21,750 nucleotides of DNA. It comes from Bryobacterales bacterium (GTDB taxonomy: Bacteria; Acidobacteriota; Terriglobia; Bryobacterales; Bryobacteraceae). The stretch lies in NCBI GenBank assembly GCA_025456495.1, contig JALOKO010000041.1, positions 1 to 21,750 on the forward strand, given 5' to 3'. Position 1 is the first letter of the stretch; each line of letters begins with the position of its first letter. A program made the translations under genes and the position numbers. Of the stretch, positions 6,618-14,151 are shown piece by piece. The notes under the pieces are model-generated. The model was given only the letters and a program-made list of their open reading frames with translations, was not told where the DNA came from and made no database searches.

Positions 6618-7970
6618 TCATCCTGCATGGACTGAGGCGGAAAAGGTGCTGATGGAGTCCCGCAATGAGGTGGCTTCCGTCAGCAGAGCTTCCGCTGGTC
6701 GCAGCAATTCTTCGACACTGGCGCTTGCCGATTGGGTTGACCGGTCCATGCTGGCCAGACGTTCCTCAATGGCCTCGGTCGCGTGCAAGGCGCTTTCAAT
6801 GCTTTGGTGGATGGCGGTGGTTGCCTGGTGTTGGCGCTGGACGGCTAACGCAATCTGCTGTGCCAGATCATCCACGCGATGGATGGTGGCGCCCACTCCG
6901 GCCAGAGACTTCACGGTTGCTTCGGAAGCCTGGTGAATGGCCGTAACCTCCAGTTCGATCTCTCTGGTGGCGGCCGTGGTTTGTTGGGCCAGTTGCTTCA
7001 CTTCGCTGGCTACTACGGCGAAACCGCGCCCCGCCTCGCCACTGCGCGCGGCCTCAATGGCCGCGTTCAATGCCAGCAGGTTGGTTTGCCGCGCCACACG
7101 GGAAATCGTCTGAACCACCCCGTCGATCTTTCTGGTTGCGTCCCGCAATTCCGCAAGCACCACGGAGACCTGATTGGCGCTGGCAACGGCTTCGTTGGCG
7201 ACACGGGCGGAGTCTGTCGCGCGCTGGTCAATCTCGCCGACGGCCTGGAAGAGCTGTTCCGCCGCGCGAACGGCTACCTGAACGCTTTGCGTGGTCTTCC
7301 GACTGGCCTCGCTGGCGCGTGAGGAATCCTCTCGATTCTGGGTGGCCACCAGCGCGAGACTGGCGCCGGATTCGCGGATACGCAAGGCGCTGGCCTGCAG
7401 CCTCTCGGCGATAGCGCCGTTGGACTGTTCCCATGCCAAGGCCATTTCCTGCCGTCGCTGCTCGCCCATGCGCAAGGCCTCTGCCTGATCCGCCATGCTC
7501 TGGCTGGCAGCGTTAATGCGGTGGGCGCCATCGTGAAATGCGCCGCGCATTCCCTTCAGTACGAATCGTCGATGGAAGCGGCCTTGACTGGCAGCGTCCA
7601 ACGATACTTTGGACTCGCGCACAAAGGCGTCAGTCTGGTCCAGCATGCAATTGATGCCATGCATGGCGCGGGCGAGCTGAGGGTGATCGGGAATCCCGAT
7701 GAGGCGTGCCTCCAGGTCACCGTTGGCGACGCGTTCGCAGACGGACGCGATCTGCAGTAGGCCCGCAAGGACGAGTTCGCTAGCGGTCCCGACCTGGTCG
7801 CCGCTGTGCTGTGGGCTGGCGTGCTGTGGGCTGGCGTACTGTGGGCCTTCGTCGTCGTTGTGATTCTGGTGGTCAGCGTGGGTCTCGCCGGTGCTTTGGT
7901 TGGGGCTCTTCCGCGGGCCGTGTGAGGCTGTCCGCCCGTCTTGCGGGCTGTTGGGTTGCGCTTCGGTCAT
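6618..7970 (-). CDS. Soluble methyl-accepting chemotaxis protein
   Basis: This is a 450-residue chemoreceptor with no transmembrane helix or signal peptide. The N-terminal 65 residues are hydrophilic, His/Gln/Pro-rich (residues about 30-57), and include a repeated ASPQH. Residues about 65-165 resemble HAMP-type modules (CERVANGDLEARLIGIPDHP, then SLDAASQGRFHRRF). The rest is a long coiled-coil signalling domain whose hairpin tip is clear at about residues 292-327: RQTNLLALNAAIEAARSGE followed by AGRGFAVVASEVKQLAQ. That tip contacts CheA and CheW. The ATG at 7968-7970 lies past a purine-rich GGAAAG; the open frame extends upstream with arginine-rich, non-conserved residues. Since it lacks a sensor domain, its input probably comes from the PAS protein encoded downstream. 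No che or flagellar genes are nearby. Confidence 0.9.
   Translation of the reverse strand: MTEAQPNSPQDGRTASHGPRKSPNQSTGETHADHQNHNDDEGPQYASPQHASPQHSGDQVGTASELVLAGLLQIASVCERVANGDLEARLIGIPDHPQLARAMHGINCMLDQTDAFVRESKVSLDAASQGRFHRRFVLKGMRGAFHDGAHRINAASQSMADQAEALRMGEQRRQEMALAWEQSNGAIAERLQASALRIRESGASLALVATQNREDSSRASEASRKTTQSVQVAVRAAEQLFQAVGEIDQRATDSARVANEAVASANQVSVVLAELRDATRKIDGVVQTISRVARQTNLLALNAAIEAARSGEAGRGFAVVASEVKQLAQQTTAATREIELEVTAIHQASEATVKSLAGVGATIHRVDDLAQQIALAVQRQHQATTAIHQSIESALHATEAIEERLASMDRSTQSASASVEELLRPAEALLTEATSLRDSISTFSASVHAG
7806..7850 (-). repeat. Three tandem 15-base units in the MCP gene
   Basis: GTGCTGTGGGCTGGC occurs at 7806-7820 and 7821-7835 exactly, with a degraded third unit at 7836-7850. 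On the coding strand it encodes the repeated pentapeptide ASPQH in the hydrophilic N-terminal region of the chemoreceptor. Confidence 0.8.
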
Positions 7971-8231
7971 GCGAATTCTTTCCGCGCCTCCGAGGGGAAC
8001 ACGAAGTCCTGCTGTTGCATTCCTTGCTGCTGGTGCATATCGGCAGTTCGCCGCGATTTCGTGAGGGGAACAGAGCGCGCCTGCGTCCAGGTTGCGAAGG
8101 GAAGGCCAGGGACGCGGCCGATGGCGGCCTGACCCCGGGGCAGATGCGCTTCGACCATGCGGGAGTTGCCGCGCTGTCACCTTTGGAGAGGGGATTGCAT
8201 CCTCGTGGCAGTAGAGCCATGGTAGGAACCA
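7971..8231. other. Divergent intergenic region between MCP and efflux operon
   Basis: This 261-base stretch separates two divergent transcripts. Open frames cross it on both strands but translate to arginine-rich, non-conserved sequence. On the plus strand a weak promoter-like pair TTGCAT (8195-8200) and CATGGT (8218-8223) with a 17-base spacer precedes the TolC-like gene. I see no regulator-type operator or RNA gene. Confidence 0.3.
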
Positions 8232-9566
8232 ATGAAAAGAGTCCTGATTCTCTTCTTAGCCGGACTTCCCTTGCTTGGCCAGCAGCCCATTAGCTTGCGG
8301 GAAGCCGTGGAGCGTGCGCTGCGGCAGAACCCGGGCATGCAAGCACTGCAGCAGCGTGAGCAAGCGGCGGGCTATCGCAGGCAGGCAGCGCGGAGCGGAT
8401 ACCTGCCCCAGGTGAACTACCAGGAAATGGTGCAGCGGGGGAATAACCCGGTGTTCGTGTTTGGGACCCTGTTGACGCAACGGCAGTTCAGCGAACGGAA
8501 CTTTGCCATCAACAGCCTGAACCGGCCGGATTTCGTCACCAACTTCCAATCGATGGTGACTGTGGACCAGGTGGTATTCAATGCGGGACGAACGGGTGAC
8601 GCGGTGAAGGGCGCCGAGATCGGCAAGGAGATGGAGGGACAACGGACGCGCACGGAGGAACTGGCGCTGATGCAGCGCGTGGCAGCCTGCTACCTGGGGG
8701 CGAAGCTGGGCGAGCAGGCGTTGGCGGCGGCCCGGGAGAGCGCGCGTTCGGCGACGGCGGATCTTGAGCGCGCGGAATCGTTTCGTCGCGAAGGGATGAA
8801 TACCGATGCCGACGTGCTGTCCATTCGGGTGTACCTGGCCAGCGTCAAGCAGGAAGTGATTGAGCGCCAGACGCAACTGCAGATTGCGCATGCGGCACTG
8901 AACGTGGCCATGGGCGAAGCCGAGGAGGCCACCTTCCAACTGGTGACGCCGTTGCTGGAAACAGCCTACGAGGCGCAGGCGCTGGAGGACAGCCAGCAGG
9001 CTGCTGTCAGCCGCAGGCCGGAGTTAGGCCAGGCGCTGCGGGGGGTGGATCTGGCGCGGTTGGGAGAGAAGACCGCAAAGTCGGCCTACTGGCCGGAAGT
9101 GTTCGTCCGCGGCGTGTTTGAAACTGACCGGCAGGAAGTGCTGAACAAGGGCGGTGCGAACTGGTTCCTGGGCGGCGGATTGCGCTGGAACGTCTTCAAC
9201 GGCTTGCGCACGCAGGCGCAGGTGGGAGAGAGCAAGCACCAGGTGGCCGCGGCGGAGGCTGAGCAGCGGCAGGCGCTGGCGGGTGTGCGCTTCCAGGTGA
9301 GGCAAGCCTGGCTGCAGTGGAAGTCAGTGCAGGAGCGTTTGTCCGTGGCCAGCGCCACCGTGGCTGAGGCGGAGGAGAGCCTGCGGATCACGCGGGATCG
9401 CTATGAGAACGGCTTGGCTACGGTGACGGATCTTCTGCGGACAGAGGCTGCGTTGCTGGGGGCGAAGACCAACTACCTGGCGGCCTTGTATGGCCAGCGC
9501 ACCGCGGCCGTACACCTGGAAGCGGCGCGGGGCACGCTGGAGTCGGCCTCGCTGTTGTTCGACTAG
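8232..9566 (+). CDS. TolC family outer membrane efflux protein
   Basis: This is a 444-residue protein, first gene of the efflux operon. MKRVLILFLAGLPLLGQQ is a signal peptide and the mature part opens with ISLREAVERALRQNPGMQALQQ, the canonical start of outer membrane efflux proteins. Two internally similar halves follow, each with long amphipathic helices (for example LQIAHAALNVAMGEAE in the first and VAEAEESLRITRDRYENGLATVTDLLRTEAALLGAK in pieces at the end of the second). Aromatic beta-strands such as LPQVNYQEM and EVFVRGVFETD form the barrel part. Length is normal for the family. It should form the trimeric outer-membrane duct for the pump encoded downstream. The ribosome binding site (AGGAA, 3-base spacing) is weak. 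The adaptor gene begins 80 bases later. Confidence 0.92.
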   Translation: MKRVLILFLAGLPLLGQQPISLREAVERALRQNPGMQALQQREQAAGYRRQAARSGYLPQVNYQEMVQRGNNPVFVFGTLLTQRQFSERNFAINSLNRPDFVTNFQSMVTVDQVVFNAGRTGDAVKGAEIGKEMEGQRTRTEELALMQRVAACYLGAKLGEQALAAARESARSATADLERAESFRREGMNTDADVLSIRVYLASVKQEVIERQTQLQIAHAALNVAMGEAEEATFQLVTPLLETAYEAQALEDSQQAAVSRRPELGQALRGVDLARLGEKTAKSAYWPEVFVRGVFETDRQEVLNKGGANWFLGGGLRWNVFNGLRTQAQVGESKHQVAAAEAEQRQALAGVRFQVRQAWLQWKSVQERLSVASATVAEAEESLRITRDRYENGLATVTDLLRTEAALLGAKTNYLAALYGQRTAAVHLEAARGTLESASLLFD

Positions 9567-9646
9567 GAGACACATGCCCGCCCCCACTGCCGGGCGCGTT
9601 GGGTGTGGATGACACTGTGGCGAAGAGCGCCAGAGAGAGGATGAGG

Positions 9647-10810
9647 ATGGGCAACAAGACGAGCCTGAGATTCGCGGCAGGGGCCGTGTTGGCCGTGGCC
9701 TTGAGCGGATGCGGCGGAGGGGAGCCGGCCTCGACGCGCGAGACCCCACGGCGGGAAACCGTCCGCGCCGCGGTGCATGTGATGTCCGTGCGGCAGGCCA
9801 CCGCGTTTGTGGAAGGCACGGGCACGGTGGAGGCGCGCACCGAAGCGCAGATTGCGGCGCGGGTGATGGGCTACATCCAGAGCATTCCTGTACGCGAGGG
9901 TGATCGTGTCTCCGCGGGGCAGATGCTGGTGGAGATCAGCGCCTCTGAGATGCAGGCTGCCGTGGCCCAGGCGCGGGCGGCGGGGCAGGAAGCACGCAGC
10001 GCGCTGGCGGAAGTGGAGAGTGCGATTGCGGCAGCGGAAAGCCAGGCCAAGCTGGCTGAGGCCACCTTTACGCGCATGGATAACCTGCACCAGCGCAAGT
10101 CGATCAGCGATCAGGAATTCGACGAGGCCACGGCGAGGAACGCGGCCGCGCAGGCTGCGCTGCGCATGGCCCAGGCCAAGCGGGCGCAGGTGAACGAGAA
10201 GATTCAGCAAGCCAGCGCGGCACAGCAGGCGGCCGAAGCGCAACTGAGCTATCTGCGCATCCAGGCGCCGTTCGCCGGGCTGGTGACGGCACGGATGGCG
10301 GAGCCCGGAAGCCTGGCCTCGCCTGGCATGCCGCTGTTGCGCATCGAACAGGCGGGCGTCCACCGGCTGGTGGCGAGCTTTCCGGAATCGATTCTCAGCG
10401 CGGTGAAGCTGGGACAATCTCTGCCGGTAGTCATTGATGCGATTGGATTGCGCGCCGAGGGGACGATTGCCGAGATCGCTCCAACGGTGGACGCGGCAAC
10501 GCGCACCGTTGCCTTGAAGATCAGCTTGCCTGTACACGCATCCATGCGGAGTGGCCTGTTCGGCAAAGCCAGCGTTCCGGCGGGGACGCGCGACAGCCTG
10601 CGCGTGCCGCACAGCGCGGTGCGAGAGACGGGCCAGTTGAGCAGCGTTTTCGTGCTGGATGGCAATGTCGCGCGGAGCCGGATGGTGAGCCTAGGCGATG
10701 CCGCGGAAGGCACGCGTGCGGTGTTAAGCGGACTCAGCGCGGGTGATCGCATTGTCAGTAATCCGCCGATGTCGATGCGCGATGGAGATCCGGTGGAGGT
10801 GGCGCAATGA
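9647..10810 (+). CDS. RND efflux periplasmic adaptor (membrane fusion lipoprotein)
   Basis: This is a 387-residue adaptor. I place the start at the ATG at 9647, because AGAGAGAGG then lies six bases upstream and the protein begins with a neat lipoprotein signal ending in LSGC (Cys22); ATGs at 9599 and 9641 are possible. Next come a biotinyl-lipoyl-like half (GYIQSIPVREGDRVSAGQML near residue 75), a long alpha-helical hairpin with alanine/glutamine-rich heptads (residues about 95-205), and the second lipoyl half (LSYLRIQAPFAGLVTARMAEPGS in two pieces). The beta-barrel and membrane-proximal domains follow (VPHSAVRET, ending GDRIVSNPPMSMRDGDPVEV). It links the inner-membrane RND pump to the TolC-like channel. 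Its TGA overlaps the permease ATG in an ATGA. Confidence 0.93.
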   Translation: MGNKTSLRFAAGAVLAVALSGCGGGEPASTRETPRRETVRAAVHVMSVRQATAFVEGTGTVEARTEAQIAARVMGYIQSIPVREGDRVSAGQMLVEISASEMQAAVAQARAAGQEARSALAEVESAIAAAESQAKLAEATFTRMDNLHQRKSISDQEFDEATARNAAAQAALRMAQAKRAQVNEKIQQASAAQQAAEAQLSYLRIQAPFAGLVTARMAEPGSLASPGMPLLRIEQAGVHRLVASFPESILSAVKLGQSLPVVIDAIGLRAEGTIAEIAPTVDAATRTVALKISLPVHASMRSGLFGKASVPAGTRDSLRVPHSAVRETGQLSSVFVLDGNVARSRMVSLGDAAEGTRAVLSGLSAGDRIVSNPPMSMRDGDPVEVAQ

Positions 10811-13698
10811 GCGACGCGCTGCAACCCGGCAAACCGCCAGGAGCCAGGCTGGGCATCTCCGGTCGCTTCGCCGGACTGTGGATTAACAGCAAACTGACGC
10901 CGCTGTTCATCGTGGCGTCGCTGTTCCTGGGGCTGTTCGCGGTCATCAACCTGCCGCGCGAAGAGGAGCCGCAAATCATCGTACCGATGGTGGACATCTT
11001 CGTGGCCATGCCGGGTGCTTCTGCCAAGGAAGTGGAACAGCGCGTCACGACACCGATGGAGAAGTTGCTGTGGGAAATCCCAGGCGTGGAGTATGTCTAC
11101 AGCACTTCCAGCCCGGGGATGGCGATGGCCATCGTGCGCTTCTACGTTGGGCAGAACGAAGAGGACAGCATCGTCCGGCTGAACCAGAAGATGTCAGCGA
11201 ACTTCGACCTGATCCCGCCCGGGGCCAGCCAGCCGTTAATCAAGCCGCGTTCCATTGATGATGTGCCCATCCTGGCGTTGACCCTGTGGAGCGACCGATA
11301 CGGGGATGACGCGCTGCGTCGCATTGCCGCGCAAGCCACCCAGGCCATCAAGCAGGTGAACGATGTGTCGGAAGTAACGCTCATCGGCGGCCAGAGACGG
11401 CAGGTGCTGGTGACCCTGGATGCCGCGCGGCTGCAGGCCTTCGCGCTGTCGCCAGGGCAGGTGATGCAGGCCGTGCAGCGTGGGAACCAGCGATTGCCTT
11501 CAGGCCGCTTTTCGCAGCAGGAAAGGGAGTTCGTTCTGTACACGGGCGACTTCCTGCGCGATGCCGACGAAGTGGGCAGCCTGGTGGTGGCCGCCGTGAA
11601 TGCGCGTCCGGTGTACCTGCGCGACGTTGCCGCCATTCGCGATACCGGCGAGGAGCCCGTGCAGCGCGTAGAGTACGGTGCGGCGGGTAGTTTCCGCCCC
11701 GCGGTAACGGTGGCCGTGGCCAAGCGCAAGGGCAAGAACGCCATTGCGGTGGCCGAGCATGTGCTGGCAAAGATGGAAACCTTGCGCGGCGACACTATTC
11801 CGGCGGATGTCCACGTGAGCATCACGCGGCACTATGGGGAGTCCGCGCAAGAGAAGTCAGACGAACTGCTGTTCCACATGATGATCGCCATCGTGTCAGT
11901 GAGCATTCTGGTGGCGCTGACGCTGGGCTTCCGCGAGTCGCTGGTGGTTTTCGCGGCCATCCCCGTGACGTTGGCGTTGACGCTGACGGTGTTTTATCTG
12001 TACGGGTACACGTTAAACCGCATCACGCTGTTCGCGCTGATCTTTTCGATTGGCATTCTGGTGGACGACGCAATTGTGGTGGTGGAGAACATCGTGCGCC
12101 ATGCGCGCATGAAGAGCAACGCCGGACGCCCCTTGCATCAGGTGGCGGTGGAAGCGGTGGACGAAGTGGGCAACCCCACCATCCTGGCCACGCTAGCCGT
12201 GATTGCGGCCATTCTGCCGATGGCCTTTGTGGGCGGATTGATGGGACCCTACATGCGTCCCATCCCCATTGGCGCTTCGGCGGCGATGGTGTTCTCGTTG
12301 ATTGTGGCCTTCCTGGTAACCCCCTGGGCCGCCGTGCGTTTGTTAAAGCTGCAAGGCGAGGGCGGCCACCATGAGCACGAGGACCGCTTCACGCTGCTGT
12401 ATCGCAAGTTCATGGGTTGGGTGTTGCCCAGTGCGGCGAACCGTTTCGCGTTTCTGGGCGTGGTGGTGGCGCTGCTGATGGGTTCGATGGTGCTGGTGTA
12501 CATCGGGTTTGTGAAGGTGAAGATGCTTCCCTTCGACAACAAGAGTGAGTTCCAGGTGATTGTGGATATGCCCGAGGGCACGGCCCTGGAGGAGACCGCG
12601 CGGGTGACCCGGCTGCTTGCTGATGCCGTGCTGCAGGACCCGCACGTGACCGATGTGCAAACCTACACCGGCGCGGCCTCGCCCTACAACTTCAACGGAC
12701 TGGTGCGGCACTACTTCCTGCGGCGTGGAGCGCACATGGCCGACATCCAGGTGAACCTGCTGCCCAAGCATGATCGCAAGCAGCAAAGCCACGACATCGC
12801 CAAGGCGATTCGAGACCGGCTGCGGCCCATCGCGCACACTGCGGGCGCCAACATCAAGGTGGCCGAGGTGCCTCCAGGTCCGCCGGTGCTGCAGACGATG
12901 GTGGCGGAAATCTACGGACCCACCGCGGAAGGACGCGACACACTGGCGCGCGCCGTACGCAAGATCTTCGACGAATCCCCGGGTGTGGTGGACGTGGATT
13001 CCTACATGGAAGACGACCAGCCGCGTGTGCGCATTGAGGTGAATCGCGAGAAGGCCGCCCTGCATGGCGTCAGCGTGGCGCAGGTAGCGCAGACGCTGGC
13101 CATCGCCAGCGGCGGGCACGTGGCGGGCTTGTTGCATCAACCCGAAGAACGTGAGGACGTGCCCATCGTGGTGCGGTTGGCGCGTGAGCAACGGAGTGAC
13201 CTGCAACAACTGCAGGCGCTGCGGGTGACGGCCGCCAACGGGGCGCTGGTTCCGCTTAGCGAACTGGTGACCCTGCATCACGATACGGAAGACAAGGCGA
13301 TTTATCACAAGAATCTGATGCCGGTCACCTATGTCACCTCCGATGTGGCGGGTGTGGTGGAAAGCCCTGTGTACGCCATTCTGGGCATCAACGACAAGGT
13401 GGATCTGCTTACCGCTCCCGACGGTGGGAAGGTGGCGCAGCTTACCGCCTCGCAACCGTTTAGCGACGCAAACTATTCCGTGAAATGGGATGGCGAATGG
13501 CACATCACCTATGAGGTGTTTCGCGACATGGGCATTGCCTTCGCGGTGGTGCTGCTGTTGATTTACATCCTGGTGGTGGGTTGGTTCCAAAGCTTCATCA
13601 CGCCCATGGTAATCATGGCGGCGATCCCCTTTTCGCTAGTGGGCATCCTGCCCGCGCACGGCAGGTGGATGCGGGGGCGGTGCGATTCCGCCCCATGA
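10807..13698 (+). CDS. RND efflux permease, 3' part damaged by deletion and frameshift
   Basis: This is a 963-residue reading frame of an AcrB-type inner-membrane transporter. It has the family's N-terminal helix, PREEEPQIIVPMVDIFVAMPGAS, the porter domain, SIDDVPILALTLWSDRY, and the proton-relay helix TM4 with GILVDDAIVVVENIVRH near residues 416-432, including both acidic residues. The second half is intact through TM10 (ITPMVIMAAIPFSLVGILPAHG). Immediately after PAHG the frame breaks: it runs on as RWMRGRCDSAP and stops, while the expected continuation QVDAGAVRFRPMMLTAAAVVV appears in another frame from 13662. Compared with family members as I remember them, about 45 residues covering TM11 are missing. 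GGAGG at 10795-10799 and the ATGA overlap support the start. The pump is probably inactive unless this is an assembly error. Confidence 0.9.
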   Translation: MSDALQPGKPPGARLGISGRFAGLWINSKLTPLFIVASLFLGLFAVINLPREEEPQIIVPMVDIFVAMPGASAKEVEQRVTTPMEKLLWEIPGVEYVYSTSSPGMAMAIVRFYVGQNEEDSIVRLNQKMSANFDLIPPGASQPLIKPRSIDDVPILALTLWSDRYGDDALRRIAAQATQAIKQVNDVSEVTLIGGQRRQVLVTLDAARLQAFALSPGQVMQAVQRGNQRLPSGRFSQQEREFVLYTGDFLRDADEVGSLVVAAVNARPVYLRDVAAIRDTGEEPVQRVEYGAAGSFRPAVTVAVAKRKGKNAIAVAEHVLAKMETLRGDTIPADVHVSITRHYGESAQEKSDELLFHMMIAIVSVSILVALTLGFRESLVVFAAIPVTLALTLTVFYLYGYTLNRITLFALIFSIGILVDDAIVVVENIVRHARMKSNAGRPLHQVAVEAVDEVGNPTILATLAVIAAILPMAFVGGLMGPYMRPIPIGASAAMVFSLIVAFLVTPWAAVRLLKLQGEGGHHEHEDRFTLLYRKFMGWVLPSAANRFAFLGVVVALLMGSMVLVYIGFVKVKMLPFDNKSEFQVIVDMPEGTALEETARVTRLLADAVLQDPHVTDVQTYTGAASPYNFNGLVRHYFLRRGAHMADIQVNLLPKHDRKQQSHDIAKAIRDRLRPIAHTAGANIKVAEVPPGPPVLQTMVAEIYGPTAEGRDTLARAVRKIFDESPGVVDVDSYMEDDQPRVRIEVNREKAALHGVSVAQVAQTLAIASGGHVAGLLHQPEEREDVPIVVRLAREQRSDLQQLQALRVTAANGALVPLSELVTLHHDTEDKAIYHKNLMPVTYVTSDVAGVVESPVYAILGINDKVDLLTAPDGGKVAQLTASQPFSDANYSVKWDGEWHITYEVFRDMGIAFAVVLLLIYILVVGWFQSFITPMVIMAAIPFSLVGILPAHGRWMRGRCDSAP
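13643..13672. repeat. Inverted repeat at the permease deletion junction
   Basis: GCATCCTGCC (13643-13652) and GGCAGG plus ATGC (13660-13665 and 13669-13672) form a stem with a 7-base loop and a 3-base bulge. The frame break lies at 13660-13662, the first bases of the right arm. Confidence 0.55.
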
Positions 13699-13880
13699 TG
13701 CTGACGGCCGCGGCTGTGGTGGTGGGTTCCGCCGTGATTCTGTTTGACCCGATTTTCCAGGGTTTGGCCATTGCGTTGATGGCGGGCGAGATTGCTTCGC
13801 TGCTGCTGTCGCGCATGACCGTTCCCATCGTCTATTACATGATCAACCTGCGGAAGCAGCGGAAGGAGACTGCGGCATGA
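13662..13880 (+). pseudogene. Detached C-terminal remnant of the RND permease (TM12)
   Basis: This frame encodes QVDAGAVRFRPMMLTAAAVV, then SAVILFDPIFQGLAIALMAGE, IASLLLSRMTVPIVYYM and a charged tail ending RKETAA. That is the standard C-terminus of the permease at 10807, displaced by one frame. It has no start codon of its own at the junction. However, an ATG at 13695 overlaps the upstream stop as ATGA, so reinitiation could yield a 61-residue peptide carrying TM12. Its TGA at 13878-13880 overlaps the start of the DUF2892 gene, the arrangement expected of the original intact operon. Confidence 0.88.
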
Positions 13881-14089
13881 GCCTGGAACGAATGTTGCGC
13901 ATGATTGCCGGCATCGTGGTGCTGGCATCGGTGGCCCTGGGCTACCTGGTGAGCCCGAACTGGTATTGGTTTACGGCATTCGTGGGATTGAATCTGCTAC
14001 AGAGCGCATTCACGAACTGGTGCCCGATGATGACGATACTGCGCAAGCTGGGCGTGCCCAGTTGTGAGGCGCCCCTACGCCAGAGCTGA
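13877..14089 (+). CDS. DUF2892 (YgaP-type) small inner membrane protein
   Basis: This is a 70-residue protein with two hydrophobic helices (MIAGIVVLASVALGYLV and WYWFTAFVGLNLLQSAF) and the DUF2892 signature NWCPMMTILRKLGVPSC near the end, which places two conserved cysteines at the membrane edge. The family appears alone or fused to rhodanese domains and is often the last gene of RND efflux operons like this one. Its function is unsettled. AAGGAGA at 13863-13869 with a 7-base spacer supports the ATG, which overlaps the permease TGA as ATGA, so translation was presumably coupled to the permease. It is convergent with the tricorn-like gene, 61 bases away. Confidence 0.88.
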   Translation: MSLERMLRMIAGIVVLASVALGYLVSPNWYWFTAFVGLNLLQSAFTNWCPMMTILRKLGVPSCEAPLRQS

Positions 14090-14097
14090 GGGCGCAC

Positions 14098-14151
14098 GCG
14101 CCATGGCGTGCGCGCGCGGCCATCATTGCGCCATGGCATGCGCGCGCGGCC
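14098..14151. repeat. Two-copy 24-base direct repeat (30-base period) between convergent genes
   Basis: A 24-base unit at 14098-14121 recurs at 14128-14151 with a single G/A difference (14108 versus 14138), separated by ATCATT. Each unit starts GCGCCATGGC and ends CGCGCGCGGCC, so each carries a palindromic GCCATGGC core. GCGCACG just before copy 1 can pair with CGTGCGC inside it, giving a GC-rich hairpin. It fills nearly the whole 61-base gap between the stops of the DUF2892 and tricorn-like genes, so it may work as a bidirectional terminator. Confidence 0.7.

Noticed and set aside
7806..7850. Tandem repeat considered as a CRISPR array
   Set aside because: Units are directly abutting 15-mers in frame within a coding region, with no spacers.
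8036..8052. GCCGATAT on the minus strand, like a sigma-28 (FliA) -10 box upstream of the MCP gene
   Set aside because: No TAAA-type -35 element is found 15 bases upstream, so the match is probably chance.
12343..13590. 415-codon minus-strand frame rich in His
   Set aside because: Antisense shadow of the RND permease; His/Val-rich composition is typical of reversed GC-rich coding sequence.
13651..13700. Programmed ribosomal frameshift in the RND permease
   Set aside because: No slippery heptamer is seen, and a conserved segment is physically missing, so recoding could not restore the protein.
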